Below are positions 42,650 to 52,196 of a DNA stretch of 64,000 bases, piece by piece; positions within the stretch are counted from its first letter, which is position 1; each line of letters opens with the position of its first letter. This stretch comes from Mongoliimonas terrestris. GTDB taxonomy: Bacteria; Pseudomonadota; Alphaproteobacteria; Rhizobiales; Pleomorphomonadaceae. The notes below the pieces were generated by a model. The model was given only the letters and a program-made list of their open reading frames with translations. It had not been told where the DNA came from and did no database searches. Where the stretch lies: positions 62,001 through 126,000 of the forward strand of contig NZ_MSIG01000012.1 of the NCBI RefSeq assembly GCF_001927285.1. Direction: 5' to 3'. Both the position numbers and the translations under genes were made by a program.

Positions 42650-43132
42650 ATGCAGCTCGCCCTCTACCAGCCCGACATCGCCCAGAACACCGGCACGCTC
42701 CTCAGGCTCGGCGCCTGCCTCGGCGTGCCCGTGCACGTGATCGGGCCGGCCGGCTTCGACCTCTCCGACAAAGCGCTGCGCCGGGCCGGCATGGATTACC
42801 TGGAGAGCGCCACCCTCGTCCGCCACGATGGCTGGACCGCTTTCCTGGCCTTCGTGGCGGCCAGGGAGCGGCGCATCGTGCTCGCCACCACGAAGGCGTC
42901 GCTGCCCTACACCGACCACGCCTTCGGGCCGGCCGACGTGCTGCTCCTCGGCCGCGAGTCCGCCGGCGTGCCGGACGCCGTCCAAGATCGGGCGGACGCG
43001 CGCGTCACCATCCCCATGCGGCCGGGCCTGCGCTCGATCAACGTGGCGCTTGCCGGCGCCATGATCCTCGGCGAGGCGTTTCGCCAGACGCAAGCCTTCC
43101 CGCCGACGGTTCTGCCCTCGCCCGATGGATGA
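42650..43132 (+). CDS. trmL: tRNA (cytidine(34)-2'-O)-methyltransferase TrmL
   Basis: SPOUT-family enzyme that 2'-O-methylates the wobble base of tRNA-Leu. The 160-residue product has LALYQPDIAQNTGTLLRLGA at the N-terminus. The knotted SAM site appears as LLLGRESAGVPDAV and VTIPMRPGLRSINVALAGAM. The ATG at 42650 gives the normal family length; frames to the left are not conserved. Its end overlaps the upstream-most possible start of hemF (ATGA), so the two are probably one transcript. Confidence 0.93.
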   Translation: MQLALYQPDIAQNTGTLLRLGACLGVPVHVIGPAGFDLSDKALRRAGMDYLESATLVRHDGWTAFLAFVAARERRIVLATTKASLPYTDHAFGPADVLLLGRESAGVPDAVQDRADARVTIPMRPGLRSINVALAGAMILGEAFRQTQAFPPTVLPSPDG

Positions 43133-43206
43133 CAACGGCCGCGTTCCAGCCTAAACCGGCAGCATCGCCCGTCCGCGCGCAGGCGCCGCCGAAGGACCTC
43201 ATCCGC

Positions 43207-44148
43207 ATGTCCGCCACCTTGAAGTTCGTCGCCCCCAACCCCGCTGTCGCCCTTGCCGATGCCAAGGTGCCGGACGGCATCGAGGAGAAGAAGGCCGCCG
43301 CCTTCGCCTGGTTCACGGACCTGCGCGACCGCATCGTCGCCGCCTTCGAGGCGATCGAGGACGACGTGAGAGGTCCGTTCGCCGACCTTGCCCCCGGCCG
43401 CTTCGTCAAGACGCCCTGGACGCGCACCGATCACAGCGGCGCCCACGGCGGCGGCGGCGAGATGGCGCTGATGCACGGCCGGGTGTTCGAGAAGGTGGGC
43501 GTCCACGTGTCCGCCGTGCACGGCGAGTTCGCGCCGGAGTTCCGCGGCCAGATCCCCGGCGCCGCCGAGGACCCGCGCTTCTTCGCCGCCGGCATTTCGC
43601 TGATCGCCCATTTGCGGAACCCGAACGTGCCGGCCGTCCACATGAACACCCGCATGGTGGTCACCACCAAGCAGTGGTTCGGCGGCGGCGCCGACCTGAC
43701 GCCCGTGCTCGACCGCCGCCGCACCCAGGACGACCCGGACACGCTCGCCTTCCACGCCGCCATGCAGGCCGCCTGCGACGCCCATCCGGGCGTCGACTAC
43801 GCCGCCTACAAGGCCTGGTGCGACGACTATTTCTACCTGAAGCACCGTGACGAGATGCGCGGCATCGGCGGCATCTTCTACGACTACCGCAACACCGGCG
43901 ACTTCGACGCCGACTTCGCCTTCACCCGCGACGTCGGCCTCGCCTTCCTCGACGTCTACCCCCGCCTCGTGCGCGCCAACATGGAAACGCCCTGGACCGA
44001 GGCCGACCGCGAGGAACAACTCGTCCGCCGCGGCCGCTACGTGGAGTTCAACCTCCTCTACGACCGCGGCACCATCTTCGGCCTGAAAACCGGCGGCAAC
44101 ATCGCCAGCATCCTCTCCTCCATGCCGCCGATCGCCAAATGGCCTTGA
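43207..44148 (+). CDS. hemF: Oxygen-dependent coproporphyrinogen III oxidase HemF
   Basis: Oxidatively decarboxylates coproporphyrinogen III in haem synthesis. The 313-residue product has the family signatures FVKTPWTRTDHSGAHGGGGE, NPNVPAVHMNTRMVVT, WFGGGADLTP and RGRYVEFNLLYDRGTIFGL. I prefer the ATG at 43207, with AAGGAC about 9 bases upstream and a normal-length N-terminus. The ATG at 43129 overlaps the trmL stop and would add 26 residues but has no ribosome site. Confidence 0.93.
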   Translation: MSATLKFVAPNPAVALADAKVPDGIEEKKAAAFAWFTDLRDRIVAAFEAIEDDVRGPFADLAPGRFVKTPWTRTDHSGAHGGGGEMALMHGRVFEKVGVHVSAVHGEFAPEFRGQIPGAAEDPRFFAAGISLIAHLRNPNVPAVHMNTRMVVTTKQWFGGGADLTPVLDRRRTQDDPDTLAFHAAMQAACDAHPGVDYAAYKAWCDDYFYLKHRDEMRGIGGIFYDYRNTGDFDADFAFTRDVGLAFLDVYPRLVRANMETPWTEADREEQLVRRGRYVEFNLLYDRGTIFGLKTGGNIASILSSMPPIAKWP

Positions 44149-44192
44149 GGAGACCGACGGGTAGTCGTCAAGAACCGGCTTCAGGTTGTACC

Positions 44193-44384
44193 GTCATCCC
44201 GGCGAAAGCCGGGATCCAGCCGACAGCAGCCCCGAGCACGCGCGTCACTTGAAAGCGTGGGTGGTCCGCCTTCGCGGACCATGACGATCGGTGCGATACA
44301 CCCGGACCACCGGCGACCGGACCCCCGCGCCTCCCTCCCTAGGCTCCTCCCTCGTCATGGTCCGCGAAGGCGGACCACCCACGC
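44193..44384. repeat. Cluster of three palindromic elements between hemF and a small Cys-rich gene
   Basis: A GTCATCCCGGCGAAAGCCGG-type palindrome at 44193-44220, then two 32-bp elements in opposite orientation at 44255-44286 and 44353-44384. The whole 332-bp gap 44149-44480 holds no gene other than these repeats and an AT-rich patch near 44420-44450 that may be the promoter of the next ORF. Confidence 0.8.
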
Positions 44385-44480
44385 ATTTCCCTGAACTTCC
44401 GCCCTCAATCCATCATGTCCCTTGCATTTTAAACGGATTCGCAAAACTCCCCACCCATTCTCGCGGCGGGAGGTCGTTTC

Positions 44481-44720
44481 ATGCGTGTCACGGAAGAACA
44501 GGCGAAGACCAAGTGGTGCCCCTTCGTGCGGATCGAAGGGTCCAACCGGCTGCACAACACGATGACGGACGGCTTTGATGCCGAGCATCGGTTCCAGCAC
44601 TGTTTAGGGTCCACCTGCATGGCCTGGCGCGGCTTCACGGTCTCCCACGCCCGGGGCTACGGCGGCGTGGAGCACCACGGCTATTGCGGCCTCGCCGGCC
44701 GGCCCGAGCAGGACGGCTGA
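44481..44720 (+). CDS. Small Cys-rich protein (79 aa), conserved type, unknown function
   Basis: Strong ribosome site (GGGAGG at 44468-44473, 7 bases before the ATG). The product starts MRVTEEQAKTKWCPFVRIEG and later has HCLGSTCMAWRGF and HHGYCGLAG. The four Cys in the order WCP, HC, TCMAW and YCGL look like a metal-binding or disulfide core. Proteins of this pattern are common in alphaproteobacterial phage and plasmid regions, but no function is established to my knowledge. It has no signal peptide. It is isolated between palindromic repeats and cca. Confidence 0.75.
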   Translation: MRVTEEQAKTKWCPFVRIEGSNRLHNTMTDGFDAEHRFQHCLGSTCMAWRGFTVSHARGYGGVEHHGYCGLAGRPEQDG

Positions 44721-44734
44721 CCCTTAGCGCGGGC

Positions 44735-45928
44735 TCACGCCTCCCCGAACCCGTCCTCGATCCACGCCGCCTCGCGCGCCTTCAGGGCGCGGCCGAGATC
44801 CGGGCCGGGTGCGATGCCCTCTCGGATGAGGTCGGCTCCGGTCACCGGGAAGGCCGGCGCCGTCCAGTCGCGCGCCACCGCGATCGTTGCCGGCACATCG
44901 GCCCCGGCGCGCGCGGCGGCCAGCAGCAGCGCCCCCGTGGCCGTGGCGCTGCCCGCCCGGTAGACCGCCTCCTTCACCGCCTGGACGGCGCTTTCCGGCC
45001 CGATCCGCGCCGCCCAGGCGGCGACGGCCGCGATCCGGTCGCGCTCGGTGTTGGAGAGCCGCAGCCGCTCGGCAAGCGCCGGCGCGTCGGCTTCCTCGGC
45101 CCCGGCGACGGCCGCGACGGCGAGCGCCGGATCCACCGGAACGCCCGCCGCCTCGGCGAGGGCGTGGAGCCGGGCGAGCGCGTCCGGGTCCGCCGGCCCG
45201 CCGAGCACCGCGGCGAGGATCCCCGTCCCGTCCATCAGCCGCACCGTCTTCGGCGCGCCCGGAGCCACCAGGAGCTTGCGCGTCTCCTGGCCGATCCGCT
45301 CCCGCGACAGCCGGTCGAGCCCGTCCTTCAGCGCCGCGCAGGCGGCAAGCCCAGCCGGGTCCGGCGCGCCGCTGCCGTAGACCGCATGGAATCGGAAGAA
45401 GCGCAGGATACGGAGATAATCCTCGCGGATCCGCGCCTCCGGATCGCCGATGAACCGCACCCGCCGGGCGAGCGCGTCCGCAACGCCGCCGACCGGGTCG
45501 AACAGGGTGCCGTCCGGGTCGGCGTAGATGGCGTTCATGGTGAAGTCGCGCCGGGCGGCGTCGGCGGCAAAGTCGTCGGTGAAGGCCACCACGGCCCGCC
45601 GGCCGTCCGTCTCCACGTCGGCACGGAGCGTGGTGACCTCGTAGGCCTGCCCCTTGGCGACCACCGTCACGGTGCCGTGGGCGATCCCGGTCGGGATCGC
45701 CTTCAGCCCGGCCGCGGCGGCGCGCGCCATCACGGTCTCCGGCAGGGCGTCGGTGGCAAGATCCACGTCGGCCACCGGCGCGCCGAGGAGCGTGTTGCGC
45801 ACCGCGCCGCCCACCGCCCGCACCCGCGTGCCCTCCACCGCCAGCGCCGCCACCACCGCCCGGAAGCCGGACGCCCCGAGGAAGGGCGCCCCAGCGATCG
45901 AGGTCGGCGCGGGCCTTCCGGCCGTCAT
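44735..45928 (-). CDS. cca: CCA tRNA nucleotidyltransferase / poly(A) polymerase family protein
   Basis: Adds or repairs the 3' CCA of tRNA. The 397-residue product belongs to the class II nucleotidyltransferases: VRAVGGAVRNTLLGAPVADVDLATDALP contains the GG and DxD-type catalytic residues, followed by IPTGIAHGTVTVVAKG, AADAARRDFTMNAIYADPDG and RIREDYLRILRFFRFHAVYG. Overlaps the upstream Nudix gene by 4 bases (ATGA). Poly(A) polymerase activity cannot be excluded from sequence. Confidence 0.93.
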   Translation of the reverse strand: MTAGRPAPTSIAGAPFLGASGFRAVVAALAVEGTRVRAVGGAVRNTLLGAPVADVDLATDALPETVMARAAAAGLKAIPTGIAHGTVTVVAKGQAYEVTTLRADVETDGRRAVVAFTDDFAADAARRDFTMNAIYADPDGTLFDPVGGVADALARRVRFIGDPEARIREDYLRILRFFRFHAVYGSGAPDPAGLAACAALKDGLDRLSRERIGQETRKLLVAPGAPKTVRLMDGTGILAAVLGGPADPDALARLHALAEAAGVPVDPALAVAAVAGAEEADAPALAERLRLSNTERDRIAAVAAWAARIGPESAVQAVKEAVYRAGSATATGALLLAAARAGADVPATIAVARDWTAPAFPVTGADLIREGIAPGPDLGRALKAREAAWIEDGFGEA

Positions 45929-46572
45929 GCGTACACCTGTTCGTAGAGCACCCGCAGGATGCCGGCGGTGACGCCCCAGATCCGCCGCTCCTGCCAGGGC
46001 ATGGCGTAATAGCGCCGATCCCGTCCCCGGAACGGGCGCTGCTCGATCAGGTGGTTGCCGGGCGTCATCAGGAAGGCGAGCGGCACCTCGAAAACGTCCG
46101 CCACCTCGTCGGGGTTGGGCGTCAGCGGCGCGTCCGGGTCGATCAGCCCCACCACCGGGAAGATCCGGAAGCCGGTGTTCGACACATAGGGATCGATCAG
46201 CCCCAGCGGCGTCACCAGCCGCCGGTCGAGGCCCACCTCCTCCTCCGCCTCGCGGAGCGCCGCCGCCACCGGGTCCGCGTCCGCCGGGTCGATCTTGCCG
46301 CCCGGCAGGGCGATCTGGCCGGCGTGGCTCTTCAGGTGGTCGGTGCGGCGGGTCAGAAGCAGCGTCGCCGCCCCGTCGCGCTCCACGATGCCGATCAGCA
46401 CGGCCGCGTCGCGCAGCGTCAGCCCCTCCATGAATTCCATCAGCGACGGATCGGTCACGTGGTCGCCCGCATGAAGGCGCGGCACCAGCCGCGAGGCGTC
46501 GAGCCCGTGCAGCCGGTCCCGGCGGGTCATCAGGTCCGCCACCGTGAAGGGTGGCGCGTCGATCGCCGTCAT
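45925..46572 (-). CDS. CoA pyrophosphatase-type Nudix hydrolase
   Basis: Likely cleaves CoA and its derivatives. The 215-residue product shows the NuCoA-like stretch LLTRRTDHLKSHAGQIALPG, which runs straight into the Nudix box GGKIDPADADPVAAALREAEEEVGL. Both are typical of the CoA diphosphatase subgroup. It sits in the DUF1285-Nudix-cca order common in Hyphomicrobiales, with 4-base overlaps on both sides (ATGA). Confidence 0.9.
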   Translation of the reverse strand: MTAIDAPPFTVADLMTRRDRLHGLDASRLVPRLHAGDHVTDPSLMEFMEGLTLRDAAVLIGIVERDGAATLLLTRRTDHLKSHAGQIALPGGKIDPADADPVAAALREAEEEVGLDRRLVTPLGLIDPYVSNTGFRIFPVVGLIDPDAPLTPNPDEVADVFEVPLAFLMTPGNHLIEQRPFRGRDRRYYAMPWQERRIWGVTAGILRVLYEQVYA

Positions 46573-47195
46573 GCCGTCCCGCCCGCCTCCCCGTCGCCCG
46601 TCGCCCCGCCGTCGTCCATCGCGTCCTCCGGCAACGGATGGAACACCCCGCCCGCCCAGACGCCGAGGCCGCCGTCCGGCCCCGGCTCGATCAGCGCGGC
46701 GAGGTCGTGGGTGAGCGCCCGGGTGAAGCGCGCCTCCAGCCCGGCCCGCACGTGGAGATAGGGCTTCAGCCCGTCCGTCCGCGGGTCCACCACGAAGCGG
46801 ATGCGGTGGTCGTCTCCGGCTTCCGCCAGATCGCCCACGTTGGTGCGCACGGTCAGCCGCCGCTCTGCCCCGTCGCCCTCGGCGTGCATCTCCACCGCCT
46901 GGAAGGGCGCGTCCGCCACGCGGATCCCGACCTTCTCCACCGGTGTCACCAGCACGTACCGGTCGCCCTCCCGCTTCAGCACGCTGGCGAACAGCCGCAC
47001 CAGCGCCTCCCGGCCGATTGGCGAGCCCAGATAGTGCCAGCGGCCCTCTGGGTCGATGTCCATGTCGAGATCGCCGCAGTCCGGCGGGTTCCAGCGCTCC
47101 ACGGGGGGTTTGCGACCATCCGGCGCAGCCCGGGCGATGAGAGCGGCCAGACCGTCGGCGCTGGCGGCCGAAGAGGCCCGTTCGGGGTCGGTCAT
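46569..47195 (-). CDS. DUF1285 family protein
   Basis: A conserved protein of 208 residues without an assigned reaction. The family signature is visible as PPVERWNPPDCGDLDMDIDP, WHYLGSPIGREALVRLFASVL, YVLVTPVEKVGIRVADAPF and RFVVDPRTDGLKPYLHVRAGL. It is first in an operon with the CoA Nudix hydrolase and cca. I chose the ATG at 47195; longer frames to the right add a Ser/Arg-rich non-family region. Divergent from the moxR operon. Confidence 0.9.
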   Translation of the reverse strand: MTDPERASSAASADGLAALIARAAPDGRKPPVERWNPPDCGDLDMDIDPEGRWHYLGSPIGREALVRLFASVLKREGDRYVLVTPVEKVGIRVADAPFQAVEMHAEGDGAERRLTVRTNVGDLAEAGDDHRIRFVVDPRTDGLKPYLHVRAGLEARFTRALTHDLAALIEPGPDGGLGVWAGGVFHPLPEDAMDDGGATGDGEAGGTA

Positions 47196-47397
47196 GGGCG
47201 TCCTTTCGTGGTTTGGAGCTTCACGCTGTCGTGACCGGGGGTTCACTGCGCCGCCACCTTTTCGCCGTTTCGCGTCGGTCCCGTGGACGACTGAGCTTCG
47301 GCGCCCATCTACACTGTGCAGGATGGGATGCGTCGTCCGCAAAGAGATGTCAAACTCCGAGATCGCGGCGACAAGACCTGAGGAGTCGGGAGAACTC

Positions 47398-48404
<1,007 letters not shown>

Positions 48405-48408
<4 letters not shown>

Positions 48409-49343
48409 CCCTGATGGCGGTGTCCCCCCGGTCCGCCGACGCCACCCTCCTGACGCCGTCCATGACGGCGAGCGCCCGGTCGCTCGCCGCCTCCCTGCCG
48501 GAACTGCTGGTGGAGGCCCACCAGGTGGCCAACACGGTGGCGTCCGGCTGGCACGGACGGCGCCGCGCCGGCCACGGGGAGGACTTCTGGCAGTTCCGCC
48601 CCTTCCAGTTCGGCGAACCCGCCCGCCGCATCGACTGGCGCCGGTCCGCGCGCGACGAGGGCCACCTCTACGTCCGCGAGCAGGAACTGGAGAATGCCCA
48701 CACGGTCTGGATGTGGGCCGACCTCTCCGCCTCCATGCGCTTCGCCTCGCGCCTTTCCTCCGCCACCAAGCGCGACCGCGCGGTGGTGCTGATGATCGCG
48801 CTCGCCGAACTCCTCGCCCGCTCCGGCGAGCGCATCGGCCTCCTCGGTCACGGCCGGCCGATCGCCAGCCGCGCCGCCGCCGAACGGCTCGCCATGACGC
48901 TCTCGCACCTGGAGAACGACGCCGCCCGTCCGGTCTCCTCCGCCGTCCGCCGCTTCCACGAGGTGGTGCTCTTCGGCGATCTCCTCGATCCGCCCGACGT
49001 GATCGAGGCGGAACTCGCCCGCCTGTCCGGTGCCGGCGCCCGGGTCCACCTCATCCAGGTGATGGACCCGATCGAGGAGACCTTCCCGTTCACCGGCCGC
49101 ACCGAGTTCGTCGACCCGGAGACCGGCGGCCGCCTCACCGCCGGCCGGGCCGAGGCCTGGCGGAGCGGCTATCTGGCCGCCCTCGCCCGCCAGCGCGATC
49201 TCCTCACCCGCGCCACCCGGCGGTCCGGCTGGAGCTTCCTCATCCACCACACCGACAAGCCCGCCGCCGAGGTGCTTCTCAGCCTGCACGGACGGCTTGC
49301 CGCCGGCATGGCGCACACGGGCGTGGGCGGAGGCGCCGCATGA
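48405..49343 (+). CDS. DUF58 family protein
   Basis: A soluble VWA-like protein of 312 residues commonly encoded after MoxR. The DUF58 signature is GEDFWQFRPFQFGEPARRIDWRRSARDEGHLYVREQE. It is followed by the MIDAS-like WMWADLSASMRFAS (DxSxS). The start is a GTG at 48405 overlapping the moxR stop (an ATG at 48414 is also possible). It overlaps the next gene by 4 bases. Thought to work with MoxR at the membrane or cell envelope; the exact role is unknown. Confidence 0.9.
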
Positions 49344-52165
49344 TGGGTCTGCCGCTTGCCTTCGCCGCGCCCTGGGTGCTCGCCGGCCTTGTCGCCCTGC
49401 CGGTGCTCTGGTGGCTCCTCCGGGTCACCCCGCCCCGTCCGAGCCTCGTCACCTTCCCGCCCATGCGCCTTCTCAGCGACGTGCGCGTGGAGGAGGAGAC
49501 ACCCGCCCGCACCCCGTGGTGGCTGACGCTCCTGCGTCTCCTCCTCGCGGCCCTCGTCATCATCGCGCTCGCCGGCCCCACCTTCCGGCCCGCCGCCGAC
49601 CGGCTCACCGGTGCCGGCCCGGTCTGGCTCCTCGTCGACAACGGCTACTCCGCCGGCCCGGACTGGGAGGCGCGCCGCGCCACCGCCGAGGGCGTCATCA
49701 CCAACGCTGCCGACGCCGACCGGCCGGTGCTGGTGGTCGGCACCGCCGACGGTCTCTCCCGCGAGATCGGCGCCGCCAATCCGTCCGACGCCCGCTCGCG
49801 CCTTGCGGCCCTCGCCCCGCGCGGCTGGTCGCCGGATCACGGCGCCCTCGCCCAGGCTCTCGCCCGCGCCGCCGAGACCGCCGCCCCTGGCGACATCGTC
49901 TGGCTCGCCGAGCCGGTGGACGACGGCTCCGGCGCCGCTTTCGCGGCAAGCCTCCGCGGCCTCGCCCCGGAGGCCGCCATCACCGTGGCCGGCGCCGACA
50001 GCCCGCCACCGGTCGCCGCCCTCACGGTGGAGCACGACGCGGAGGGCCTTGCCACCACGGTCCGGCGTATCGATGCCGCGACCGCCGCCACCGGCACGCT
50101 CCGCGCCGTCGACCGCCGCGGCACGCTTCTCGACGAGCAGCCCTTCGCCTTCGAGGGCGACGCCACGGAGGCGACCGTCGCCTTCAACCTGCCGCTGGAG
50201 CTGCGCAACGAGATCGCCCGCATCGAGGTGGTCGGCGGCAACAGCACCGCCGGTGTGCAGCTTCTCGACGACCGCTGGCGCCGGCGCACCGTCGGCCTCA
50301 TCTCCGGAGCCACCGCCGACCGGGCCCAGCCGCTCCTGTCGCCGACCTACTATCTCACCCGCGCCCTCTCGCCCTTCGCCGACATCCGCGAGCCCCGGTC
50401 GCCCGCGGTGGACACGGCCGTGGAGGCCTATGTGGACGAGGGCATCGCCGCCATCGTGATGGCGGACGTCGGCACCCTCAGCGGCGACACCGCCGAGACG
50501 GTCGCCTCCTTCGTGGAGAACGGCGGCGTGCTTATCCGCTTCGCCGGCCCCAGGCTGGCCGCCGGCGAGGACGAACTGGTGCCGGTGCCGCTCCGGCGCG
50601 GCGGCCGCACCCTCGGCGGCTCCCTTTCCTGGGAGGAGCCCCAGTCCCTCGCTGCCTTCTCCGAGGGCGGCCCCTATGCCGACGTGATCGTGCCGAACGA
50701 CGTCGCCGTGGAGCGCCAGGTGCTCGCCGAGCCGTCGCCCGACCTCGACGCCAACACCTGGGCGACCCTTTCCGACGGCACTCCACTCGTCACCGCCCGC
50801 CCGGTCGGCGCCGGCTGGCTCGTGCTCTTCCACGTGACCGCCGACACCACCTGGTCGAACCTCCCGATCTCCGGCGCGTTCGTCGAGATGCTCCGCCGCA
50901 CGGTCGCCCTCGGGCAGGCCGGCGGCCCGGCCACCGGCGACCGCACGGTCACCACCGACGCGCTGCTCGCGCCGCTCTCCGTCCTCGACGGTCGCGGCCG
51001 GCTCACCTCGCCGCCGTCCGACGTGCGCGGCATCCCGTCCACCGCCTTCGGGACGGTGACCGCGAGCCGCGAAACGCCGCCCGGCCTTTACGGCACCGAT
51101 GACGCCTTCCGAGCGGTGAACCTGATGCGCCCCGACACGCCCTTCGCCCGCCTCGACCTCTCCGGCCTGGACGACGCCACCCGCGCGCCGCTCGCCACCG
51201 ACACCGGCGTGCCGCTGGAGCCCTGGCTCTTCTCCACGGCCTTCCTGCTCCTGGTGATCGACGCCATCGCGGTGCTCGTCCTCGTCGGCGGCATCGGCGC
51301 CCTGATCCGCCGCCGCGCCGCCCCGGCGGCGCTGGCGCTCGCGGTGGGCCTTGGCACCCTCGCGTCGGTCCCCGACGCCAAGGCCCAGGGCCTAACCCCG
51401 GAGGAGCAGGCGATCGTCGACGCCGTCTCGGTCACTCGCCTCGCCTACATCCGGACCGGCGACAGCGAGGTGGACGAGACGAGCCGCCTCGGCCTTTGGG
51501 CGCTCACACGCTTCCTCGCCGCCCGCACGGCGCTGGAGGGGGGCGAGCCGGTGGGGCTTGATCCGGAGAGCGACGAGCTCAGCCTCTTTCCGCTCATCTA
51601 CTGGCCGATCGACCCGTCCACCTTGCCGCCGACCGACGAGACCATGGCGCGCATCGACGCCTTCATGAAGACCGGCGGCACCGTGCTCTTCGATACCCGG
51701 GACCAGTTCTCCAACATCCAGGGCGGCTCCACGCCCTCGTCGGAGCGCCTGCGCGACATGCTCTCCACCCTGGACGTGCCGGCGCTGGAGCCCGTGCCGC
51801 CCGACCACGTGCTCACCAAGGCCTTCTACCTGATGGCCGATTTCCCCGGCCGCTATGTGGGCAGCCCGCTCTGGGTGGAGGCCTCCGCGTCGGCGGAAGC
51901 AGAAGCCGAGGCCGAGGGCGGCGACGTCCGGCCGGTGCGCACCGGCGACGGCGTGTCGCCCATCCTGATCACCGGCAACGACTTCGCCGGCGCCTGGGCG
52001 GCCGACGACGCCGGCCAGTTCCTCTACCCGGTGGTGCCGGGCGAGCCCCGCCAGCGGGAGTTCGCGCTCCGCGCCGGCGTCAACATCGTCATGTACAGCC
52101 TGACGGGCAACTACAAGGCCGATCAGGTCCACGTCCCGGCGCTCCTGGAGCGCCTCGGGCAATAG
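49340..52165 (+). CDS. DUF4159 / BatA-type membrane protein (941 aa)
   Basis: A large membrane protein of the MoxR operon. The N-terminal about 85 residues are the double-transmembrane BatA-like domain (FAAPWVLAGLVALPVLWWLL and LLRLLLAALVIIALAGPTF). The middle has a VWA-like region and a third membrane segment (LFSTAFLLLVIDAIAVLVLV, near residue 640). The C-terminal part from about 700 is DUF4159: VTRLAYIRTGDSEVDETSRLG and PLIYWPIDPSTLPPT. A low-complexity Ala/Glu run (SASAEAEAEAEGG) interrupts the last domain. The start ATG overlaps the DUF58 stop. Confidence 0.88.
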   Translation: MMGLPLAFAAPWVLAGLVALPVLWWLLRVTPPRPSLVTFPPMRLLSDVRVEEETPARTPWWLTLLRLLLAALVIIALAGPTFRPAADRLTGAGPVWLLVDNGYSAGPDWEARRATAEGVITNAADADRPVLVVGTADGLSREIGAANPSDARSRLAALAPRGWSPDHGALAQALARAAETAAPGDIVWLAEPVDDGSGAAFAASLRGLAPEAAITVAGADSPPPVAALTVEHDAEGLATTVRRIDAATAATGTLRAVDRRGTLLDEQPFAFEGDATEATVAFNLPLELRNEIARIEVVGGNSTAGVQLLDDRWRRRTVGLISGATADRAQPLLSPTYYLTRALSPFADIREPRSPAVDTAVEAYVDEGIAAIVMADVGTLSGDTAETVASFVENGGVLIRFAGPRLAAGEDELVPVPLRRGGRTLGGSLSWEEPQSLAAFSEGGPYADVIVPNDVAVERQVLAEPSPDLDANTWATLSDGTPLVTARPVGAGWLVLFHVTADTTWSNLPISGAFVEMLRRTVALGQAGGPATGDRTVTTDALLAPLSVLDGRGRLTSPPSDVRGIPSTAFGTVTASRETPPGLYGTDDAFRAVNLMRPDTPFARLDLSGLDDATRAPLATDTGVPLEPWLFSTAFLLLVIDAIAVLVLVGGIGALIRRRAAPAALALAVGLGTLASVPDAKAQGLTPEEQAIVDAVSVTRLAYIRTGDSEVDETSRLGLWALTRFLAARTALEGGEPVGLDPESDELSLFPLIYWPIDPSTLPPTDETMARIDAFMKTGGTVLFDTRDQFSNIQGGSTPSSERLRDMLSTLDVPALEPVPPDHVLTKAFYLMADFPGRYVGSPLWVEASASAEAEAEAEGGDVRPVRTGDGVSPILITGNDFAGAWAADDAGQFLYPVVPGEPRQREFALRAGVNIVMYSLTGNYKADQVHVPALLERLGQ

Positions 52166-52196
52166 GACATCGTTCGGACACAAGGAAGATTCGCCC

